DNA from: a virus
IMG/VR virus record: IMGVR_UViG_3300028829_005696
Location: 1 to 27,691 of that record
Length of the DNA stretch: 27,691 nt
Direction: 5' to 3' (one strand)
A program made the translations under genes and the position numbers. Below the pieces are notes generated by a model that was not told the DNA's origin, did no database searches, and saw only the letters and a program-made list of their open reading frames with translations. Each line of letters begins with the position of its first letter. Positions within the stretch are counted from its first letter, which is position 1. Below, one piece after another: positions 6,824 to 13,565 of this stretch.

Positions 6824-8929
6824 CTAGATATTAAAGTTTCGACTAATCATGTCCATCTGATGCTCAGCTATCCTTAGCTGATGGTCAGATTCTTTTATAG
6901 CAAGTTCGGCAGCAGTACGATCAGCCTCGTTCTGTGCCTCTTCAAGCCTGACAACTGCATTGGTTCGCATCATCATGGCCTCTTCTGCCATTTTTTCAGA
7001 TTCTTGCTTGAGCTTGCCGATTTGTATCATAAAATCGCCTTGCTGCTTCCTGGCTTGCAGCTGTAGTTTTTGCTGCTCAAGTTGCAATTTCTCTTGTTCA
7101 ACTTGCATTTGAGCTTGTAGCATTTGCTGCTGAGGATTTTGTTGCTGTGCAGCCTTTTGTTCCATTTCTTGCATGTACTCTTCAGACATCTGTTTGAGCT
7201 GCTGACCGCCTTTAATGTCAACATTATCAAGCAATACTGGTAAGCCTTTCTGCTCGATCATTCCTCTGAAGTTCTCGCTGATCTTCATAAGCTCAATAAT
7301 AGTTTGCAAAGACTTGTTTTTCTGTACGTCAAAGTTAGCACCAGCTCTTAATGAGACAAGCATATCGTTAGTGCTGTAGTTCATCATGACAGGCTTATCA
7401 GCTCTTGAATCATTAATAGTGACATACTCGCGCTTACCATCTTCTGTGACGATAGGAATAGTGCGCAGCGTGTTGTAATACTTTGGCATCAGGCTAACAA
7501 TAATATTCGCAACCTGATTAAGGGCCGACAAGTAATTTATGACATACGGCATTGCCGCATTGTTTGATTGTGTCGCGCCTTCAACAATCGCAACACCTGA
7601 TAATTGATTTTGATTAATACCTAGCGACGCATCATAGCTACCTAATATATGCTGTAGCGTTTGATCTTGTAGCTGATTAATCTGAGCGTAAGCAGGGTTT
7701 ATTTGTGACCTTGGGAAAATCTGTGGCGCTGGGTTTGGCGAACCATCGTCGCCTATATGCTGATAAACCAAAGCGGCCTTTGTTTTGCCTGGGTCTTTCC
7801 ATGCTTCGATAAATTCAGGCTGAAAGGGTAGCGCTTCGTTAGCAATCAAGACATCTGTTTGGCGCATGGAGATAATATCGTTCACCATGGCAGATGCTGT
7901 CAGGTTCTTAATGCGCTGAGCGTCAACAGCGTTATAAATGTATGGCCGTGTTGTTTGCTGCCCCTCAATAGTTACCGAGTTTCCATCAACAAAAACGATA
8001 GGCAAATAATCGAAAGTGGTCTCTTCTGGTTTTTCGAGCAGCGTATCTTCAACAAACTTGTATCTTATGATCTTTGTTTTTCTGCGCTTGGTGCGCTTTA
8101 AGATTTGTGGGGGCTCTGCAATGCTTTGCCAGTTAGCAATCATTTCGTCATATTCTGACTTCCACATTGAGTGCTCGGCATCTGGATTCATTGGATCAGA
8201 TACGAGATACATCGTTTCATACTCGTACTTTTTCTCGTAATAGTCAGCTATATAATAGATATCGCGCTTGGTGCTAATATCGTTATAAGACCATCTAAAA
8301 TTGCCATCAACTAAGGGGCTTTTCTTTATCTGCGAGAAATCTATATCGGGGTATTCAGCTTCTAGCTCATGACCATACTTGGGGACAAGCTGAAAGCAAA
8401 AATTGCCGTCTGCTTTTGAGGACTCTCTTGCAAGTGGATCAAAACCGCAAAGCTCAGGCTCAAAAACTTTTTCAAGCTTGATAACTTGTTTCATTGAGTC
8501 TTCATGTTCGTACTCGGTATAAACCTTAATGACAGAAAACCCACCCGAGAGCGTATCATTATATACAGGGTTAGCAATTTTGTGCTCATACTCCGAGCTA
8601 CAGAAAATAGAGCGTACATGACCTTGAACAACGTCCACTTGCTCCCAGCTGACGTTTTTACTTTGCGGCCTTACATCTATTTCAGGAACTTGCTTGGAGA
8701 ACTCGCCGCGTAACCGGCTGACATATGCCTCAACAACGTTAAGCTCCATAACCGGCTTTTCGTCACTTTGTAGGGCATCTTTGTCTTTTTTAAATAGAGA
8801 AGATTTATGCACGAAAGCCTTTAAGTTCTTAAAGCGCTCGATGTTTTCTCTGTTATAAGTGTATGAGTCCTCAACGCAATCTTTTATGCGAGAGACTTGT
8901 GAAGTATACTTTTCGCTCAATCTTTCCAT
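6824..8929 (-). CDS. Portal protein, P22 gp1-like
   Basis: 701 aa (P22 portal 725 aa). The N-terminal half contains the charged helical section and the conserved EVDVRPQ-like stretch (here VPEIDVRPQSKNVSW, residues about 80-94), the DTLSGGFSVIKVYTEYEH region near residue 125 and FDPLARESSKADGNFCF near 160-175. The C-terminal about 130 residues are a Gln/Glu-rich long helix (QQQNPQQQMLQAQMQVEQEK onwards), the barrel that in P22 reaches into the head. It forms the dodecameric ring that TerL docks to. It overlaps the terminase stop by 13 nt, the usual coupling for these two genes. Confidence 0.9.
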   Translation of the reverse strand: MERLSEKYTSQVSRIKDCVEDSYTYNRENIERFKNLKAFVHKSSLFKKDKDALQSDEKPVMELNVVEAYVSRLRGEFSKQVPEIDVRPQSKNVSWEQVDVVQGHVRSIFCSSEYEHKIANPVYNDTLSGGFSVIKVYTEYEHEDSMKQVIKLEKVFEPELCGFDPLARESSKADGNFCFQLVPKYGHELEAEYPDIDFSQIKKSPLVDGNFRWSYNDISTKRDIYYIADYYEKKYEYETMYLVSDPMNPDAEHSMWKSEYDEMIANWQSIAEPPQILKRTKRRKTKIIRYKFVEDTLLEKPEETTFDYLPIVFVDGNSVTIEGQQTTRPYIYNAVDAQRIKNLTASAMVNDIISMRQTDVLIANEALPFQPEFIEAWKDPGKTKAALVYQHIGDDGSPNPAPQIFPRSQINPAYAQINQLQDQTLQHILGSYDASLGINQNQLSGVAIVEGATQSNNAAMPYVINYLSALNQVANIIVSLMPKYYNTLRTIPIVTEDGKREYVTINDSRADKPVMMNYSTNDMLVSLRAGANFDVQKNKSLQTIIELMKISENFRGMIEQKGLPVLLDNVDIKGGQQLKQMSEEYMQEMEQKAAQQQNPQQQMLQAQMQVEQEKLQLEQQKLQLQARKQQGDFMIQIGKLKQESEKMAEEAMMMRTNAVVRLEEAQNEADRTAAELAIKESDHQLRIAEHQMDMISRNFNI

Positions 8930-10506
8930 GACTCAAAGCTTTTCTTGGTAAAAGCTTGATAGCCCTCTATCTTCCTGACAGAGTTTTTTCGGTCAGTGAA
9001 CTGTGTCACCGTGCCGTCTATCAATGCTAGTTTTACCGCATCGTAGCAAGTATCGGCGATATCATCGTGCCGGTGGCTATCATTTGCGGTGATTTTGCCC
9101 ATATGTTCAACACACATATTGGCATGTTTTGATCCAGTATGCAACGTGACCCTATATGAAGCTATATATTGTTGCATTTCGATAAAGCGCGATGCCTTGC
9201 TCCCTGAGGCTTTAGTACGCTCGATTTCCATAATTCTTAGGCCTGGAATTGTTTTTAAGACGGAAACAAGCGTTACACCTGTGCTTTTTTTCTCAATAGC
9301 AATCATGCCCGGCTTAACCGCAAAGCGCATGCAGGCATTGTAGAAAGATAGAAACTCGTCTTGCAAGTCTTTTGGCTCTATCCATATTTCCACACAGTCT
9401 AACCAGTGCAGCGCATAAGTGTCTGTTTCGTACTCGCCAACCTTGGTTTTATATAAACCCCAAAAGCTAAAAACAGTCGGGTCATTATATGTTTTATCAG
9501 TTTCTGCGGTATCGGCAGTAATGAATGTGTGCGTGATGTTATCAGGTATAGAGTCAAGGAAAGGTAAAAACCAGTCTTTCTTAAAGAGGCCACCACCAGC
9601 AGGAACAGGGTTTTGTTGATACTGACTTGCAAACTCGTACGGCATCTTTTCTTTCATCTTCAAAAGCATATCGCTTGTATGCAAGTCTGGCATCAGCGCA
9701 TTGCCGGCAGTATCTAACGCGGGAATAATAAGAGGCGTCCATGGCTTAACATCCATGCCTTGAGTAAGGTTCTCAATAAGGTCGTCTTCATGAAGGGCTT
9801 GCCCAATAGCAAGAATAGGCGTTAATTTTGGGTTATTAACACGGCTTGCGAGTGTTTCAAACCACCATGATTTGATGCGCTGTCGATATTTTTCGCTGGT
9901 GACTTCTGATGGTTTATGAATATCGTCAATAATGATAGCACCACCAAAACATTCTACATCAGGTATTCCAGCACCACGCCCTGTAATTGTTCCCTCCGCG
10001 CCAACGCCAACAATTGCACCACCAGTATTAAATTCAAAATTATCACTTGCTCTACTATCTCCTACAAGTTCCAGACCAAAGAGTTGTTTGTACTCAGGCA
10101 GGTTAACAATTCGCCTAATTGTCTTCGTGTTTTTAACAGCGCTTTCCCAGTTATATGATACATATATAAAGCTACTATCAGGGTAATTAGCCAATGCCCA
10201 GCATATATAGTTAATAAAAATCTCTGTCTTGCCGTACCGTGGCGGGCATCGTATCGCAAGTCTATGAGCGCTTTCATCATGCCTAATGCTAGACTCTAGG
10301 ACTGGTACAACCTGATCTATAAAGCTCGTGCGGTTCTGTCCTCTGCGTACAATGAATTCACGACCAGTGCGAAGTTTATAAAAGTACTTTGTAAACTCAA
10401 GTAAGCTAGACTTTAATACCTCCGGATCAGGAACATCACGCATCATTTTTGCTTCAAAATTGCTCTTTTTTTCAAGATTTGATATTCGTGTAAGCAAATT
10501 TTGCAA
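8917..10506 (-). CDS. Terminase large subunit (packaging ATPase-nuclease)
   Basis: 529 aa. The ATPase domain shows Walker A CPPRYGKTE (residues 87-95) and Walker B GAIIIDDIHKP (about 189-199). The RNase H-like nuclease shows FITADTAETD (first Asp about 332), IAIEKKSTG (Glu about 405) and HRHDDIADT (about 479-486). The motor pumps DNA through the portal and cuts the concatemer; P22-type enzymes package by headful. The annotated start is TTG at 10506 with AAGGAA just upstream inside the end of the previous gene; an ATG 20 codons in is the alternative start. All key motifs are intact. Confidence 0.93.
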   Translation of the reverse strand: MQNLLTRISNLEKKSNFEAKMMRDVPDPEVLKSSLLEFTKYFYKLRTGREFIVRRGQNRTSFIDQVVPVLESSIRHDESAHRLAIRCPPRYGKTEIFINYICWALANYPDSSFIYVSYNWESAVKNTKTIRRIVNLPEYKQLFGLELVGDSRASDNFEFNTGGAIVGVGAEGTITGRGAGIPDVECFGGAIIIDDIHKPSEVTSEKYRQRIKSWWFETLASRVNNPKLTPILAIGQALHEDDLIENLTQGMDVKPWTPLIIPALDTAGNALMPDLHTSDMLLKMKEKMPYEFASQYQQNPVPAGGGLFKKDWFLPFLDSIPDNITHTFITADTAETDKTYNDPTVFSFWGLYKTKVGEYETDTYALHWLDCVEIWIEPKDLQDEFLSFYNACMRFAVKPGMIAIEKKSTGVTLVSVLKTIPGLRIMEIERTKASGSKASRFIEMQQYIASYRVTLHTGSKHANMCVEHMGKITANDSHRHDDIADTCYDAVKLALIDGTVTQFTDRKNSVRKIEGYQAFTKKSFESWKD

Positions 10507-10509
10507 AAG

Positions 10510-10953
10510 CTATTCCTTTTTAAAGATGTCAATAAGATCGCATTCTAGTGAGTTAAAAACATCCACAATTGACTTGTGACAATAATTGATCACTTCTTCC
10601 ATTGATCCGTGCGATTTACAAGTATCATAAATATTTTTGTAATTTGTAATACTTATTATCTTGTTATACTCACGCCTACTAATGTGTTGATGATCGTTTA
10701 TTCTTCTTCTAACATCGTCATAACCATCAAGTTCTCCCTCAAAGATATTAATTAACTTATTTTGTAGATTAGGATCAACATCCAAAATACGTTCATAAAA
10801 ATTCTTAACAGCTTTCTCGCAATATAAAGCCGAAATGCTGATAGTAGAAAGGTTGTTTTGCATAAATTTTTTGCAAAATGCTCGTGTTTCTTTAATACTT
10901 TTATAGTAGTACAAATAGTACCCATAAGACTTAATCTTTTTCAGCAATTCCAT
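10510..10953 (-). CDS. Unknown protein immediately upstream of terminase
   Basis: 147 aa, helical and rich in Lys, Ile, Tyr and Asn, with no membrane segment. An AAGGA site precedes the ATG at 10953, and its stop is 3 nt from the TerL start. Position suggests the small terminase subunit (TerS), but the sequence shows no obvious DNA-binding helix-turn-helix; the N-terminus (KIKSYGYYLYYYKSIKETRA) is aromatic. It contains three Cys (residues about 27, 45 and 113). Codon use is more AT-rich than in the virion genes, like the accessory genes, suggesting it may be an inserted moron instead of TerS. Confidence 0.65.
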   Translation of the reverse strand: MELLKKIKSYGYYLYYYKSIKETRAFCKKFMQNNLSTISISALYCEKAVKNFYERILDVDPNLQNKLINIFEGELDGYDDVRRRINDHQHISRREYNKIISITNYKNIYDTCKSHGSMEEVINYCHKSIVDVFNSLECDLIDIFKKE

Positions 10954-10990
10954 TTGCTTTCCTTAATGCTCGAAAGATTATCAATATATA

Positions 10991-11134
10991 CTATTTTTTC
11001 TTTTTTTTCTTTGGCTTTTTTTTAGCCTCAGTTAGGGCAATAGCTACTGACTGGTTCTGTGGGTAACCTTCCTTCTTAAGTTTCTTAATGTTACTACTAA
11101 TTGTTTTTTGTGACTTTCCTTTCTTAAGAGGCAT
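10991..11134 (-). CDS. Small Lys-rich phage protein, [10 protein letters not shown] family
   Basis: The ATG at 11134 is chosen because AAGGATAG lies just before it; a longer frame beginning at 11188 would run into the tRNA-Asn gene. The 47-aa product starts [19 protein letters not shown], continues with [17 protein letters not shown] and ends in a poly-Lys tail. This pattern is very widespread in phage genomes, usually next to portal or terminase genes; no function is established to my knowledge. The strongly basic tail suggests nucleic-acid contact. Confidence 0.75.
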   Translation of the reverse strand: MPLKKGKSQKTISSNIKKLKKEGYPQNQSVAIALTEAKKKPKKKKKK

Positions 11135-11155
11135 ATTACTATCCTTATAATATGT

Positions 11156-11231
11156 TGGCTCCCCGCCTTGGACTCGAACCAAGGACACAGTAATTAACAG
11201 TCACACGCTCTACCAGCTGAGCTAGCGGGGA
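11156..11231 (-). tRNA. tRNA-Asn(GUU)
   Basis: Complete cloverleaf on the minus strand: acceptor TCCCCGC/GCGGGGA (7 of 7), D-stem GCTC/GAGC with loop AGCTGGTA, anticodon loop CTGTTAA (anticodon GTT), T-arm CTTGG TTCGAGT CCAAG, discriminator G and an encoded CCA (11158-11156). The anticodon stem TGTGA/TTACT has one G-U and one T-T mismatch at the outer end, weaker than in host tRNAs. A sigma70-type promoter ends 13 nt upstream. It may supply Asn decoding to this AT-rich phage or be part of an attachment site. Confidence 0.93.
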
Positions 11232-11243
11232 ATAATGGTCTAA

Positions 11244-11272
11244 ATGTTAACAGCGATGATTAGGCTAGTCAA
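11244..11272 (-). promoter_or_regulatory. Promoter for tRNA-Asn and downstream minus-strand genes
   Basis: Minus strand TTGACT (11272-11267), 17-nt spacer, TAACAT (11249-11244). Initiation would fall about 6 nt before the tRNA 5' end. The transcript could continue into the 47-aa, 147-aa and terminase genes, as no terminator is visible. Confidence 0.5.
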
Positions 11273-11346
11273 AGAAATGATTTTAAAGTAAGCCCAAAAT
11301 GTGTCCACCGACTACGCACAATGCCAGACACAACAAACGGCCTAGT

Positions 11347-11382
11347 TTGTTCTGAAATTTCGGGCTCCATATTCTAACACAC
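11347..11382 (+). promoter_or_regulatory. Weak plus-strand promoter with CTAACACAC start
   Basis: TTGTTC (11347-11352), 17 nt, TATTCT (11370-11375), then CTAACACAC at 11374-11382. The same CTAACACAC follows two other plus-strand promoters (11514-11541 and 19659-19687). Its transcript would run over the CCGCATGCGG repeats. The -35 is poor, so this is tentative. Confidence 0.3.
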
Positions 11383-11393
11383 TTTTATTGATA

Positions 11394-11431
11394 GTTACCC
11401 GCATGCGGTTACCGGTTACCCGCATGCGGTT
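11394..11431. repeat. Tandem 17-bp direct repeats, each with a CCGCATGCGG palindrome
   Basis: GTTACCCGCATGCGGTT occurs exactly at 11394-11410 and 11415-11431 (21-bp period, two helical turns). Each copy centres on the perfect 10-bp palindrome CCGCATGCGG and is much more GC-rich than its surroundings. Spacing on one face of the helix suggests cooperative binding of a dimeric regulator or an iteron-type site. It lies in the about 340-nt gene-free stretch between the tRNA-Asn and the plus-strand gene cluster. Confidence 0.6.
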
Positions 11432-11513
11432 TATTCACCTAGTTCGGATTTTATGCTTCTTATTATTTGATAACTTTATATTCACAATTTCTGTGGAAAA
11501 GTGTGTGGATAGC

Positions 11514-11541
11514 TTGACTGATTGAATAGTTATGCTATTAT
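11514..11541 (+). promoter_or_regulatory. Promoter for the 11574-12615 plus-strand cluster
   Basis: TTGACT (11514-11519), 16-nt spacer, TATTAT (11536-11541). The spacer and -10 hold an imperfect inverted repeat (ATTGAATAG ... CTATTATTCAAT), a possible operator. The presumed start point falls near CTAACACAC at 11552, and GGGGAAATTAAA precedes the first ATG. The leader closely matches that of the 19719 operon. Confidence 0.55.
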
Positions 11542-11573
11542 TCAATTTCTACTAACACACAGGGGAAATTAAA

Positions 11574-11723
11574 ATGACAAAATTGGAAGATGAAGGAAGG
11601 GCGCCATGGCAGTTAGACCCATTGCACCCAGACAATCAAGACGAAGGCTATATACCAGGACGTGACGACGACATAGGAGAAGTTGAACATAAGGATTGGG
11701 ATAATGAACCAGCACCATTCTGA
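11574..11723 (+). CDS. Small acidic protein, unknown function
   Basis: 49 aa, first gene after the promoter, with GGGGAAA about 7 nt before the ATG. It is strongly acidic (motifs GRDDDIGEVEHKDWDNE), has no hydrophobic core and is probably disordered. It ends PAPF. The next gene begins inside its 3' end in another frame, with its own ribosome site, so the two are coupled. Acidic mini-proteins at the head of phage operons are often host-takeover or DNA-mimic proteins, but nothing here proves that. Confidence 0.65.
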   Translation: MTKLEDEGRAPWQLDPLHPDNQDEGYIPGRDDDIGEVEHKDWDNEPAPF

Positions 11724-11886
11724 AACATATTTAATATGTAGACACTGCTATGAGGACATTATATCAAAATGGGCTGGTGATGAAATTTATTATCAATGTG
11801 AAATGTGCGAAATTTATGACGCGCAATCGAATGACATACTAGAAGTAACTGAACAGGAATATGAGGATTTAATTAATGAATATTGA
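11704..11886 (+). CDS. Small zinc-ribbon-like protein
   Basis: 60 aa from the ATG at 11704; a TTG 21 nt upstream is also in frame, but AAGGATTGGG precedes the ATG. Two CxxC pairs, CRHC (residues 13-16) and CEMC (residues 34-37), are set 17 residues apart, the arrangement of a zinc ribbon. The C-terminus is acidic (TEQEYEDLINEY). Such small proteins bind nucleic acid or partner proteins. It overlaps the next start by 11 nt. Confidence 0.7.
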   Translation: MNQHHSETYLICRHCYEDIISKWAGDEIYYQCEMCEIYDAQSNDILEVTEQEYEDLINEY

Positions 11887-12250
11887 CGACATGAAACTAG
11901 GCGACATTAAAAAATTAATGGAAGTTTTCGGAAGCGAGCAATCAAGCACACTGAATAGGCATTCAGGTCAAAAAGTTATTATAAGGACGTGCTCTGCTGG
12001 CGTATGGTTTGGTAAATTAGTTGAGAAATCAGGTAATGAAGTCATTTTAGAAGATGCGCGGCGCATGTACTACTGGAAAGCTAAAAAATCAATTTCACTT
12101 TCTGGTGTAGCTATAGAAGGAATTGATGTAGAAGAAAGTAAAATTATTTCTCCTGTTAAATCTGTATGGCTAGAAGCGATAGAGATTTTAGAGTTATCTT
12201 CAAAATGTATAAAAGATTTGGATGGTGCGCCTTATGTCGAAGCTGATTAA
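11876..12250 (+). CDS. DUF6948-like phage protein
   Basis: 124 aa. The core HSGQKVIIRTCSAGVWFGKL (residues 28-47) followed by GNEVILEDARRMYYWKAKKS and SLSGVAIEGI matches, from memory, a small family of phage proteins usually labelled DUF6948, in which a beta-barrel-like domain carries the conserved Arg-Thr/Cys, Gly-Val-Trp-x-Gly and Ala-Arg-Arg-Met elements. Function is unknown. The N-terminal 27 residues are a helical extension. It overlaps the preceding gene and is itself overlapped by the Gly/Tyr-repeat gene, so it sits in a tightly packed operon. The family name is moderately certain; the coding call is strong. Confidence 0.75.
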   Translation: MNIDDMKLGDIKKLMEVFGSEQSSTLNRHSGQKVIIRTCSAGVWFGKLVEKSGNEVILEDARRMYYWKAKKSISLSGVAIEGIDVEESKIISPVKSVWLEAIEILELSSKCIKDLDGAPYVEAD

Positions 12251-12431
12251 ACCATCAATAGAAGGAATCGGATACGGATATGGATACGGAAACGTATTCG
12301 GAGACGAATATGGAAACGGATACGGAGACGGATATGGAAACGGATACGGAGACGGATATGGAGACGGATACGGAAACGTATTCGGATACGGAAACGGATA
12401 TGGAAGCGGAGACGGAAACGGATATGAATAA
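12235..12431 (+). CDS. Gly/Tyr/Asp tandem-repeat protein
   Basis: 65 aa from the ATG at 12235, overlapping the end of the previous gene by 16 nt. A short head, MSKLIKPSIEGIG, is followed by about 50 residues of GYGN/GYGD-type dipeptide repeats to the stop. I recall phage proteins with the same KLIKPSIEG head and a low-complexity GYGDGYG tail of variable length in a similar operon position; their role is unknown. Gly-Tyr repeats can phase-separate, bind surfaces or self-associate. The ribosome site is weak (GGATGG), so expression may depend on coupling. The frame is chosen over the competing open frame because of the non-repeat head. Confidence 0.6.
12264..12423 (+). repeat. Hexanucleotide tandem repeat array
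   Basis: About 160 bp built from GGATAT/GGATAC and GGAAAC/GGAGAC units, so that a purine-rich GGA recurs every 6 bp. Every plus-strand frame but one and several minus-strand frames stay open across it. One frame gives Gly-Tyr/Gly-Asp, another Thr-Glu-Thr-Asp-Met-Glu, and the opposite strand gives Pro-Tyr/Pro-Phe or Ser-Val. Unit gain or loss by slippage changes length without shifting frame, as six is a multiple of three. Confidence 0.9.
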
Positions 12432-12615
12432 TAAGATGAGTAACATAGGAGGAGCGCGCCCGGGTTCAGGCCCAAAAGTTAAAGGACCGTACAAGCGTAG
12501 GAGCGTATGCATCGATGACAAGATGTATGACCTAGTTAAGGCATATGGTGATGGAAACTTTAGTGTTGGGATTAGGAAGCTTTGTAAGTTGTTGGAGATG
12601 ACTAGCGGAAGCTAG
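12424..12615 (+). CDS. Small basic DNA-binding-like protein (GGARPGSGPK type)
   Basis: 63 aa from the ATG at 12424, overlapping the repeat gene's stop by 8 nt; a GGAG in the repeat lies upstream. The head NIGGARPGSGPKVKGPYKRR is the Gly/Pro/basic start found on many small phage proteins with a following helix-turn-helix or ribbon-helix-helix unit (here SVCIDDKMYDLVKAYG ... SVGIRKLCKLLEM, residues about 29-58). It may be a repressor-like regulator or a terminase-small-like protein. The in-frame upstream stretch of the repeats is open for 48 more codons (from 12280), so an N-terminally extended Thr/Glu/Asp-repeat form is possible. The last codons overlap the tRNA-like element on the other strand. 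Confidence 0.65.
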   Translation: MNNKMSNIGGARPGSGPKVKGPYKRRSVCIDDKMYDLVKAYGDGNFSVGIRKLCKLLEMTSGS

Positions 12616-12693
12616 GAGTCGAACCTAGATCTTAAAGAAGGAAAGACTATGCGTTATCTATAACTTTACGTTCTACCTTTGAACTACTTCCGC
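12604..12693 (-). tRNA. tRNA-like element with oversized anticodon arm (degenerate or intron-like)
   Basis: Minus strand: acceptor GCGGAAG/CTTCCGC (7 of 7), TA, D-arm GTTC AAAGGTA GAAC, T-arm CTAGG TTCGACT CCTAG. These are all perfect and look like a class I, tRNA-Gly-like body. Between D- and T-arms lie 41 nt rather than about 22. TAAAG pairs with CTTTA, enclosing a 26-nt loop instead of 7, with GTTATAGATAAC able to fold inside it. No CCA is encoded (discriminator T, then AGT). The anticodon cannot be read with confidence. A long-variable-arm type II tRNA is unlikely, because the 4-bp D-stem and 7-nt D-loop are class I. Confidence 0.55.
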
Positions 12694-12712
12694 GTTTAAA
12701 TTTTACTCTTCA

Positions 12713-12768
12713 CCCCCCCCTCTCGTCAAAATTGTCGGTTTTAACCGCCCTGAGAGGGGCAGGGGGGG
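12713..12768. other. GC-rich branched hairpin between converging genes
   Basis: CCCCCCCC-TCTC (12713-12724) pairs with GAGAGGGG (12752-12759) and, past a 2-nt bulge, with the G run at 12762-12768, giving a 12-bp stem. Inside is a second hairpin, CGGT/ACCG, at 12736-12747. It lies between the end of the plus cluster and the 59-aa minus gene, so a two-way terminator or barrier is possible, though neither strand has a good T run. The C8 and G7 tracts are unusual in such AT-rich DNA. Confidence 0.5.
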
Positions 12769-12786
12769 CAAATAATATACTTTTGA

Positions 12787-12966
12787 CTACTTCTTAATCT
12801 TTTCTAGCCTTTCACCAACTCTTTGCTGAAGCTCAACGTCATTAGATGCTAAGGCGTATTTATACAACATTATCAACCTATCATCCTTAAATCCATCGAT
12901 GGATCGTCTGATGTGATTTATGGTTAGTATAGGTTTTTTTACTGAATCATTGTCTTTGTTATCCAT
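12787..12966 (-). CDS. Small charged protein coupled to the recombinase gene
   Basis: 59 aa, starting at the ATG that overlaps the recombinase stop as TAATG. The sequence has NHIRRSIDGFKDDRLIMLYK and YALASNDVELQQRVGERLEKI, a helical, charged protein ending in Lys-Lys. No family is recognised. Coupling to a tyrosine recombinase makes a recombination directionality factor (excisionase) or regulator conceivable, but the sequence lacks an obvious winged-helix pattern. Coding is well supported by the overlap and the clean frame. Confidence 0.65.
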   Translation of the reverse strand: MDNKDNDSVKKPILTINHIRRSIDGFKDDRLIMLYKYALASNDVELQQRVGERLEKIKK

Positions 12967-13565
12967 TATGCTACTCCTAGTTCTTCTTCAAAATTTTCAA
13001 ACCACCCATCAAACTTCTTAGATGAATGCTGCGTATAGTGAGCTGTGCTTTCCGGCTTAACATGGCCTAACCATGTCTGTATAAACCTAAGCGCCCTATC
13101 TTCGTTCTCGATCAAGTAATGACCGCACGAATGCCTCATCATATGTGAGTGCAGTTTCATGTAATCAAGGTTTGCATGATCTCCGGCTTTTCTAATCATC
13201 CTGTTAATACCACCTGCAGTAATATACCTGTGAGTTCGATGGTTTATAAAAATATACTTTGAGTCCATCCAGTTTTTATCTTGTAGCTTACGCAAGAAGT
13301 CTATCTGGCCTAAGGATAGTTTTTGAGTAGATGTCTTTCCTGACTTAAGCCTGGTGACTGTTAACAGTCTGCGATTGAAATCAATCTGATCCCACTTCAT
13401 GGTTGTTAGCTCAGTTACGCGCAAACCATGCTTTAACATGAAGAAGATTATCCACTTGTTACGCTCGGGATACATTTCAAATTTTTCACATGACTTGATG
13501 AGCTGTACTGATTCATCTTTATATAGATATTCTCGCTGACGATAGTCAGTGTTCTTTTTACGCAT
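12966..13565 (-). CDS. Short tyrosine recombinase (integrase/FimB-size)
   Basis: 199 aa; GAGG is 7 nt before the ATG. It holds a complete catalytic domain: HGLRVTELTTMKWDQID (catalytic Arg about residue 50), LKSGKTSTQKL (Lys in the beta-hairpin), HSHMMRHSCGHYL (His-x-x-Arg), WLGHVKPES (second His) and the nucleophile in AHYTQHS. It lacks the arm-binding and SAM-like core-binding domains of lambda-type integrases, so it matches FimB/FimE-size enzymes, which invert or resolve short DNA segments. It could integrate the phage or flip a segment. TGCAC ACAAA GTGCA just upstream is a possible control or crossover site. A dimer resolution role is also possible. Confidence 0.85.
   Translation of the reverse strand: MRKKNTDYRQREYLYKDESVQLIKSCEKFEMYPERNKWIIFFMLKHGLRVTELTTMKWDQIDFNRRLLTVTRLKSGKTSTQKLSLGQIDFLRKLQDKNWMDSKYIFINHRTHRYITAGGINRMIRKAGDHANLDYMKLHSHMMRHSCGHYLIENEDRALRFIQTWLGHVKPESTAHYTQHSSKKFDGWFENFEEELGVA

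Noticed and set aside
11135-11188. N-terminal extension of the 47-aa Lys-rich protein
   Set aside because: It would be translated from the 3' half of the tRNA-Asn gene; the ATG at 11134 has a good ribosome site and matches the known family start.
11394-11431. CRISPR array
   Set aside because: Only two copies with a 4-nt gap; no spacers and no cas genes. No CRISPR array was seen anywhere in the window.
12200-12521. Minus-strand Pro/Tyr and Ser/Val repeat frames
   Set aside because: They are by-products of the hexanucleotide array read backwards, without ribosome sites.
12604-12693. Type II (long variable arm) tRNA such as Ser or Leu
   Set aside because: Length fits, but the D-arm is class I and no 5-bp stem closes a 7-nt anticodon loop with a separate variable arm.
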